Assembly: GCA_036873135.1 (NCBI GenBank)
Contig: JAPTYO010000002.1
Coordinates: 32,417,452 to 32,481,451 of the forward strand
Reading direction: 5' to 3'
Length of the DNA: 64,000 nucleotides
Origin: Clarkia xantiana subsp. parviflora
Taxonomy: Eukaryota; Streptophyta; Magnoliopsida; Myrtales; Onagraceae
Part shown: in pieces, positions 57,297-64,000 of the stretch
Position numbering within the stretch: position 1 is the first letter of the stretch
Layout of the letters: each line of letters opens with the position of its first letter
Position numbers and translations under genes: made by a program
Notes under the pieces: generated by a model
Databases searched by the model: none
The model's input: the letters and a program-made list of their open reading frames with translations, nothing else
Told to the model about the DNA's origin: nothing

Positions 57297-58124
57297 AGTG
57301 GCGACTCTTTCCAAATCTACATTTTCAAAACGTATTCGTCGTAGGTTAGATTTAGGCATGAAGCTCCCCCCCCCCTTTTAAGCTAAGGGACTCTCTCCCC
57401 TTGCCGACGTCAAAGCCAATCAGAGAGCGATCTCAACCTTCATCAAAGTCGGGTTTTTTACCATACCTCAGTCTTCGTCAAAGTCACCACGCCTCCACCT
57501 CCGCACAAGTCATCCCCCCATCCCTTTACCAGAGTTTTTGCCACACCACTTCAAAAATTTCTCGTCGCTAGTTTCGAAGCCACCAGTCCTGCATCGCCCC
57601 TTTACCACCAACAATTAATATCCAACCACCATCCTTGCATCACCTCCTTACTACCAACCACAAGTCAACTAGTGAGATCTATTATTCTCTAGATATCTAT
57701 ATATTCTCCATAGTTGATCGGTCTGACTGGTTAGTTCATGGTCACCATGTTTGCTTTCCTATTTCTGTTGTTACCGCCGCCTCCCCTGCCAGATTCTGAT
57801 CTACCTTCAGTCATCTCTATCAACGACAACGTTGACAGGGTCGCTGCCTGGGTCTACGCTTGGGCTTTTATGTTGATCTTGTTCACTACTCTATATTTTC
57901 TACCACTTCCAGTTGGAACCAAATGCTACAAAATAAAATGTCCAATCTTCAAACCATATATAATCACACGATTGACCGATCCTACCCTTCAAATTTGCAT
58001 ATGGTTTCGATTGTCCTGTTGCGTCCTGGTTGAAATGAGTCAGATGGACGCGTTTGTCTGATTGGGTTGTTCGGGTTTTTGGGCTGACACCCTTCGCCTG
58101 GAAGAGGTTTTCGCCTTATGCCGG
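57297..58124 (+). other. Unassigned DNA with one open frame
   Basis: After GTGGCGACTCTTT no element structure was recognised. A pyrimidine-rich stretch (57370-57700) precedes an open frame at 57738-58061 (107 codons, ATG start). Its translation has two hydrophobic segments (MFAFLFLLL and AFMLILFTTLYFLPLPV) separated by a polar stretch. No family is recognised; it may be a chance frame. Confidence 0.3.
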
Positions 58125-58850
58125 TGATGAGTGTTCGATTTAACGCCGTGTCTCAGGAAAAGTCTGTGTCTCAGGAAAAGTCCGTGTCTCAGGAAACGAC
58201 TGTCTGGGCACAAGTCTTAGCGTCTGGGCACATCATACTCCTATTTCTCTTCCACACCTTAGCTGCGGGGCCCGTTCCTGCACAAAGGGCCAATACTAGC
58301 ACGGAGAGGGGGGGTGGTGCTAGTGGAGCCCTCTCCGATGCTTAAGTCACGATTGGGCTAAAGAGAGGAAGATAACTCTAGAGAGAGAAAATATTTCTAG
58401 AGAGAAGTCAGAGCTCAAAATGCCAAAGTTGGGCAAATGAGAGGATGTGTGAAAATGGGTGGCCAAGGTCTCCTATTTATAGGCTATCTTGGGACCGGAC
58501 CCGGTTTTGAAGCGGTTTGATGACGGTTCAAAGGAAAGCGGTAACCGTCATCAATATTGGCAATGCGCGAACTCGACTTCTCTACGTGTAACGGTAATCG
58601 GGGGGTACGCGTAATACCCAAAGAGCAATCCGGACATCCGGATTGCAAGCAAACCGGACATCCGGGTTGCTGCAACCCGGACCTCCGGATTGTTTAGGCA
58701 ATCCGGAGGTCCGGTCCAGACGCGTGTACCACGCTTCCGGACCGTTTTGACCCTTAGGAGGTGTTTTCTAAACCGTAATGTGTTTTTCGACGTGTTTACG
58801 AGGCCCGAAATATAAATACGTACCCGAATTTGGACATATATCCATCACTT
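58125..58850 (-). repeat. 3' LTR of third Tat-like element
   Basis: On the minus strand it begins TGATGGATATATGTCC and is proposed to end ACTCATCA at 58125. It has a TATA-like CTATAAATA (58474-58482), an R block AAGCATCGGAGAGGG near 58345, and CCCTTTGTGCAGGAACGG in U5. An 18-bp unit GTGTCTCAGGAAAAGTC(T/C) is repeated three times at 58147-58200. Confidence 0.75.
58474..58482 (-). promoter_or_regulatory. TATA-like box in third Tat LTR
   Basis: CTATAAATA on the minus strand, upstream of the R block, at the position seen in the other Tat LTRs. Confidence 0.55.
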
Positions 58851-59996
58851 GCCCCCGAGTCAAGTAACGGTTCAAAACCTTTCTTGACTCTATTTTAAGT
58901 TAGGGTACATGTCCAATTTGAGCTTGACGCTAACCTTCCGGTTTTGATCGTCAGTTGGACGTAGAAGTCTTGATTTCGTCCGTCCTTTGATTTTTTGACC
59001 GAGTGACTTTATTTCCCATCATCACGGTTAGTGCAATAGAGAATGCGCATACATAACGTGCAAACATGATTACCGCTAGGGATATAAGCGATTAGTAATA
59101 CGTCATGCAGACATGCTATTTATCAACATGTATGTACAAGTAACGGTCATGGCAAGAACGTAATTACGTGATGCTAGAAATATAATCCGTATACCCTAAA
59201 ATGACTTAGCGATTAACAAATCATGAGTCATGCGATATGCAAACATGCATTTAAAATGATGAATTTGATACGCGTAGTACTAAAATAATCATACGCCGCG
59301 GTTGTTACCTTTCTGAAATCGTCTCGACGAGTGGAGTCCATTGTGATACTTTTTGTCACATTTTGAGGTAGTATGAAAACTCGATTTTACATAACAGCTT
59401 CGTCTTGACTTTTGGGTGTCACCATATTGTTGTTCCTTTGAACTATTTGTCGTTGTTGTTGCATAGAGCTGCTCATTGGTGTTCGTATGTTGAATAATTG
59501 CTGGTTGGTTGTTGTTGCTATTGTCGTTAGCTCATGCCTTAGACAATTTTTTACCTCCATGCATAGTCGTGGTAAGATTCCACCATTTGATATATTGCCC
59601 CCATGCCTTCGCGTAACGGTCTTTTGATCGGTACGTGTTGTTTTTCCCTTAACGGGTTTGTTGGTTGTCGGAAGTTGCTAAACATCTTTGAGGGTAGTCG
59701 TTTGTTGCCTCGATGCCTTAGAAAAATATTTTTCCTAAGTGTTGTCGCATTTGCTCTTCGCGGTTCGTCATGTTAGTCGTACCACTTGCATGATAGCTTA
59801 TTGGGACGTTGGCCACTTTTGTTGCACGTACTGACTTTGCTATGCGCGTTGATTTTGCTTACACATATGTTGGTATGTGCATTGGCGTTTTACGATTGCA
59901 TGACTTTGACGTGTAGACTTCTTGTTTGGTTGTTGCAGATTGTGAAGTCGCAGTAACCTTTTGTGGAACTCCTTTCTTTTTTATCGAATTACCACT

Positions 59997-61329
59997 ATGA
60001 GTAAGTTCTTCATACCTACTTTGCAAATTTTAAGCATCTTGGTACTCATGATGGATAGCCTGTTAACAGGCTCTATGTCTTTTTTGGAACTTGTATTGCA
60101 GGTTGGTTTGCCGGAAAGAGTTCGTCTCTCCATGCAGTGGCTTCACGCGTTGCTTCCCGCGCTGATAAGGCTTTGACGGTCCCTGCCCCTATCACTCCTG
60201 CCAATTCGGGGGGTGATCCTGGCAAAAGGTCTTCTGCACATGTGACCGGGGATACTCTCCCGATGTCTGATTCCCGTGTTTCTTCCAAGCGGACTGACAC
60301 AGTGGCGCGTGGCCCGACTGATCCCAAGCGCTCGAAGCCAAATGCGGCTACTCCAACTCATTGTAACAAAGGCAAGGAAGTTGCGAGTCGCACTGTAGCG
60401 CCATCTGCCCCCCGGTCGGGAAACCGACCTGTGGAAGTCCGCGGACTCTGTTAGTATATTTTTGATAAGTATATGCCGTGGTTTTGATATTTGTTGTTAA
60501 CCGCTTTCCCTCTTTGTTGTAGCGGTTCCTCCTCTTAGGTGCGACCATCTGGTTTGCCCAGTTAGATTGGATATTACTGGGGACACTTGGGCACCTTTTG
60601 GTAATGGTGGTGTCTATTTTCCCAAGGAGTCTTCTCTTCGCACTCCAGAGGTTGGAGTTCGCGTATTGCGCAGATGTGTCCCCCCGGGTGATAGGCATTC
60701 TTGTCCATCAACTGATGAGGAGGCCGAGGCTTATGCGCAGAGTGCCTTGTCCCGGTTTGCTCCCGTGAGTATCTTGTTTCTTTTTGCCAAGTTTGCTGTT
60801 TTTGCGATTTATGTTTTGCCTATCGCATTAAAGTGTGTAGATTGTGGCCGACATGGTGAACATGTCGTCTTTTATTATGGAGCTGGTAAGCGCGAAGCAA
60901 GCTGCTATGGACAAGTGTGATGCTCTCTGTCAAGAGTTGTCACGAACCAAGGAGAAGGCGCGTTTAATGAGTTCGAAGGTCACTGCTTCTGAGGACCGTT
61001 ATAAGGCGCGCCATATTCGCCTATCCGGGCTTGAATCTGAGATGATTGCTCTTGAGAAGAAAGTCACGGACGATCTTAATGCGCAGGGAGCGGAATTACT
61101 TGCTCTCGACAAGGAGAGTCGGGAGAAAGGTGTACAAATGGGCTTTACCAAGTACATGGGTACTTCTGAATTCGAGGCTGCTATTGAGGAGAAGGTGAAC
61201 AAGTTGATGAGTGAGCGTTCCAAAGATTACTTCACTCGGGTGAAGGATCTTGATCCTGAGTTCCCCTTCGGCGAGCTAGGGCCTTATTGTTGCATTAAGC
61301 CTTTTGGAGCATGGAGTTCCCAACTATGA
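59997..61329 (+). CDS. Spliced antisense gene of Tat element (coiled-coil protein)
   Basis: The strand opposite the element's pol carries exons 59997-60000 (ATG plus one base), 60102-60449, 60523-60764 and 60841-61329. Introns of 101, 73 and 76 bp start GTAAGT, GTTAGT and GTGAGT and end AG. All three joins keep the frame, giving 360 aa. The first half is basic and rich in Ser, Pro and Thr (SSKRTDTVARG, DPKRSKPNAAT). The second half is a long coiled coil (SAKQAAMDKCDALCQEL, LESEMIALEKKV) with a conserved-looking KYMGTSEFEAAIEEKV. It resembles the C-terminal half of plant proteins labelled putative gypsy-type transposon (Transposase_28/antisense ORF class); the N-terminal domain is missing. Near 61288 an extra base shifts the frame: another frame continues with plausible protein to a stop at 61427-61429, so the present C-terminus is probably altered. 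Function unknown. Confidence 0.65.
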
Positions 61330-62174
61330 GATGTTGGTTGATGACAGTGGAGGTGTAAATGTCGTTGTTACCTCTCCTGAGTTTATGGAGGTTTCCCCCG
61401 AGCCTTCTGCAGGTGGTGCTGCACCTTGATGTTTATTTTGAGCATGTTGGGTTCTTTTTCCACTTTTGCTTCTGGCTTTTGTGTTTGGAACTTGGCATGG
61501 ATTGTTCCTTGAGTTTTTGCTTGTTCGCTTTGAACTATGTTGCTTGAACCTTCTTTCTGCATAGCAGTTTGGATGATAACTTGTTAGTAATATTTCATAC
61601 CGTTATCACTTACTGTTTTTGTTGAATGTGGATGACTAGTAATCATAGATGTAGTCTCCGTAGCCGTGATCGTTAGCCACTTCTTGGTTGATGACTTGAG
61701 GTGTTCTCAAGATTGTTTGCATGATGCATTACGCATGTTGCCCTTCTTTCCTGAATAGCTTGCCGCTATATATATTGTAACCTGTTAAGTATTTCGCGTA
61801 TAGCGACTTTTCTTAACAAGTAGTGTATTTGGCGCGGGTACTTGGCACAAAGGCACTTGACGCTGGCCTTTGATATTTGAAAGGTGTTATCTTGGCTAAG
61901 CAAGATACTAGTTTATACCGTCTCTTAGTTCCACTCTAAGGCGACGTTGTACAAGACTCGACTTGTAAATTTTATGAGTTTTGTAAACAGGGTGCGCACC
62001 TGCCAGCGTGTATCAACCCGCGTTGGGGAAGCATACGTAAAAACATTTTGGTTTTTGAAATTTTTTTGTGATACATGATTCCTGCGTCCAGGGACCACGT
62101 AACACGTTTTGAAAATATGTATTATGATGCATGATTTCCGCGTCCAGGAATCATGCAACACGCTTTGAAAATCT

Positions 62175-62640
62175 GTAGTACGGAATTGTCATCTAACAAG
62201 AGGACGTTTGCCGTAAAGTGTGAACCCTTACGCAGGAATTCGTAGTACGGGATTGTCATCTAACAAGAGGACGTTCGCCGTAAAGTGTGAACCCTTAAGC
62301 AGGAATTCGTAGTACGGGATCGTCATCTAACAAGAGGACGTTCGCCGTAAAGTGTGAACCCTTAAGCAGGAATTCGTAGTACGGAATTGTCATCTAACAA
62401 GAGGACGTTCGCCGTAAAGAGTGAACCCTTAAGCAGGAATTCGTAGCACGGGATTGTCATCTAACAAGAGGACATTCGCTGTAAAGAGTGAACCCTGAAG
62501 CAGGAATTCGTAGCACGGGATTGTCATCTAACAAGAGGACGTTTTGCCGTAAAGAGTGAACCCTTAAGCAGGAATTAGTAGCACGAGATTTTCATCTAAC
62601 AAGATGACGTTCGCCGTAAAGTGTGAACCCTTAATAGGAG
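62175..62640 (+). repeat. 67-bp tandem array, seven units
   Basis: Unit starts at 62175, 62242, 62309, 62376, 62443, 62510 and 62578. Each has GTAGTACGG(A/G)ATTGTCATC, TAACAAGAGGACGTTCGCCG and GTGAACCCTTAAGCAGG. Identity is very high, so the array is young. A decayed partial unit follows at 62655-62700. Confidence 0.97.
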
Positions 62641-62833
62641 ATACACACTTGTTGTAGCGTGGGGTTGTTGTCTAACAAGAGAACTTCCGCCACTTATGGG
62701 GTGATCAGTCACGTATTGTATTTTCCCGTCCTGTTCTGAATCCAGGGAATGGCTATGAACATGAGGATTTGCCTCTAACAAGAGATGTCACAGTATGTCA
62801 TTTGTATGTCGTCAATAGGACATTGTAGATAGA

Positions 62834-63006
62834 ACGTCGTTAACACGACGTTTGAAGTAGGACGTCGTTGGTATGACGTTTTTGAAGTAGAACGTCATTA
62901 ATATGAAGTTTAAATTAGGATGTCGTTAGTATGACGTTTTTGAAGTAGAACGTTGTTAATATGACGTTTGAAGCAGGACGTCGTTGGTATGACGTTTTGA
63001 AGTAGA
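62834..63006 (+). repeat. 28-30-bp alternating tandem array
   Basis: Six units of the form ACGTCGTTGGTATGACGTTT plus TTGAAGTAGA, in an A-B-A-B-A-B order (AATATGACGTTTGAAG against GGTATGACGTTTTTGAAG). The higher-order period is about 58 bp. Confidence 0.9.
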
Positions 63007-63424
63007 AGGTTGCAATTATATCCTTGCAAGTATGTTGTTGTAGCATGCTGACTTTGAATATATCTTGGGTTTAATTCCAAGTTGTTGATTCCTTGATGAC
63101 GCTTTTGATATAGTCGTCAATATGAGTAAGTTGTTGTTGATGATAAGCGTTGTCATAACGCGTAGTAATCTTGTTTGTATAGCATAATAGCTTGAAATGC
63201 TGACGTAGAGAATAGTTGTTGTAGTTACTTTGCTTTGCTTCCAAGTAACGTATATAGAATAGTAATGTTCCTACGAAGATAGAACAACTTCATTAGGTTC
63301 ACGTGATTATTACAAAAATGCCACTTTATTTGAGAGTGTGGACTTTTCAACAAGTAGATGCATTATGAAAATAAGAGCAAAGGGCCGGATACGACAGCTC
63401 CTTTTGTGACAGAAGATTATCCTT

Positions 63425-64000
63425 TCATCCATGGAATTTCTTCAAGTTTTCTCCACTAAACGTGTTCGTAGAGGCATTGCCATTTGCATCTTCAAGGCGA
63501 TATGCGTTGATATATGGGATGGATATGACCTTGTAAGGGTCTTCCCACTTTGGAGACATTTTGTTAATTTGATCGAGGTGTGAGAACTCATTCTTTCTCC
63601 ACACCATTTCTCCGACATGGAATTGTCTTTCTTTCACCTTCCTATTGTAATATCTTGCAGTTATCAATCGCATGCGTGCCTGATTATGCTCTGAATTACG
63701 CCTTTTTTCTTCAGCCAGGTCTAGGTCTAGACGCATGTCTATTTCGTTGGCTTGGGCATCGAAATGGGTTGTGCGGTAGGATGAGACAGCAATTTCGATG
63801 GGAGCGACTGCTTCTGTTCCATACACCAGACTGAATGGTGTTTCTCCGGTTGACTCCTTTGGAGTTGTTCGTAGTGCCCATAGCACACTGCTAAGCTCTT
63901 CTGCCCACCCTCCTTTTAGTGCATGCACTCTCTTCTTGAGACCGTCTAGGACGGTCTTGTTGGCGGCTTCGACTTGTCCGTTGGTTTGAGCATGGCGAAC
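63425..64000 (-). CDS. Integrase, C-terminal part, of third Tat element (partial)
   Basis: A continuous frame enters from the window edge: HAQTNGQVEAANKTVL with the third catalytic Glu, then WAEELSSVLWALRTTPK, STGETPFSLVYGTEAVAPIE, then an Arg-rich stretch, YYNRKVKERQFHVGEMVWRK, and the final SPKWEDPYKV...YRLEDANG region. This is the complete C-terminal half of a plant Ty3/gypsy integrase. It has no internal stop and ends at 63425, so this part of pol is intact. It would insert the element's cDNA. The 5' part lies outside the window. Confidence 0.93.
   Translation of the reverse strand, partial: VRHAQTNGQVEAANKTVLDGLKKRVHALKGGWAEELSSVLWALRTTPKESTGETPFSLVYGTEAVAPIEIAVSSYRTTHFDAQANEIDMRLDLDLAEEKRRNSEHNQARMRLITARYYNRKVKERQFHVGEMVWRKNEFSHLDQINKMSPKWEDPYKVISIPYINAYRLEDANGNASTNTFSGENLKKFHG

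Larger units (their letters stand above)
58125..64000 (-). mobile_element. Third Tat-like Ty3/gypsy element, 3' half
   Basis: On the minus strand: the integrase end (63425-64000, running out of the window), then 4.6 kb without pol that holds two tandem arrays and a spliced gene on the opposite strand, then a purine tract CTCGGGGGCAAG and the 3' LTR (58125-58850). This layout fits the plant Tat lineage, which is known for long pol-to-LTR intervals with extra, often antisense, frames and tandem repeats. The best-preserved of the three Tat elements here. Confidence 0.85.

Noticed and set aside
60073..60361. Minus-strand frames in the third Tat element
   Set aside because: They are opposite the spliced plus-strand exons, which have better coding character; no pol motif is present.
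62175..62640. CRISPR-like array
   Set aside because: The units are head-to-tail 67-bp repeats without unique spacers, inside a plant retrotransposon.

Overview
This is a window of plant nuclear DNA, most likely from a dicot. Three host genes have plant-type introns and no operon structure. About four fifths of the sequence is nested transposable elements. Two short pieces are plastid DNA that moved to the nucleus. All coordinates and exon joins were read by eye; no alignment or database search was run.

Host genes: (1) 22801-24519, minus strand, a type-I prohibitin in two coding exons (282 aa). (2) 35346-37499, plus strand, the nuclear gene for organellar (probably mitochondrial) ribosomal protein uL13 in five exons (209 aa), one intron apparently of the rare GC-AG class. 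(3) 38713-40711, minus strand, a phosducin-like/thioredoxin-fold protein of the PDCL3 type in four exons (252 aa). Genes 2 and 3 converge, with a 720-bp foldback element between them.

Repeat layout, left to right. 1-509 is an inserted 3' end of plastid rpoC2 with a frameshift. 1467-21769 is an old Tat-like Ty3/gypsy element. A CACTA transposon (6369-9532, target duplication AGA) sits in its 95-bp tandem array. A Ty1/copia element (12311-21489, target duplication CTAGT) sits in its 3' LTR and itself carries a hAT-type MITE (13529-13931). 21921-30216 holds MITEs, a probable Helitron and the prohibitin gene. 30240-35042 is a LINE relic split by a second copia element (31186-34590), whose left LTR holds a solo LTR of the first copia family. 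41005-42536 has another foldback element and a LINE relic. 43108-43515 is plastid 16S-trnI spacer with trnI exon 1. 43708-51715 is a copia relic interrupted by a second, truncated copy of copia family 1. 51716-54894 is the 3' end of a second Tat element. 55396-57296 is LTR-like DNA carrying a hAT element inside a hAT element. 58125-64000 is the 3' half of a third Tat element on the minus strand.

The most interesting feature is in the third Tat element. On the strand opposite its pol there is a gene with three introns and phase-consistent exons (59997-61329) encoding a coiled-coil protein. It lies between the integrase and the 3' LTR, next to 67-bp and 28-30-bp tandem arrays. All three Tat elements carry tandem arrays in this position, and the second also has antisense reading frames. 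The two larger copies of copia family 1 share LTRs, leader and RT but have different gag regions, and one lacks integrase.
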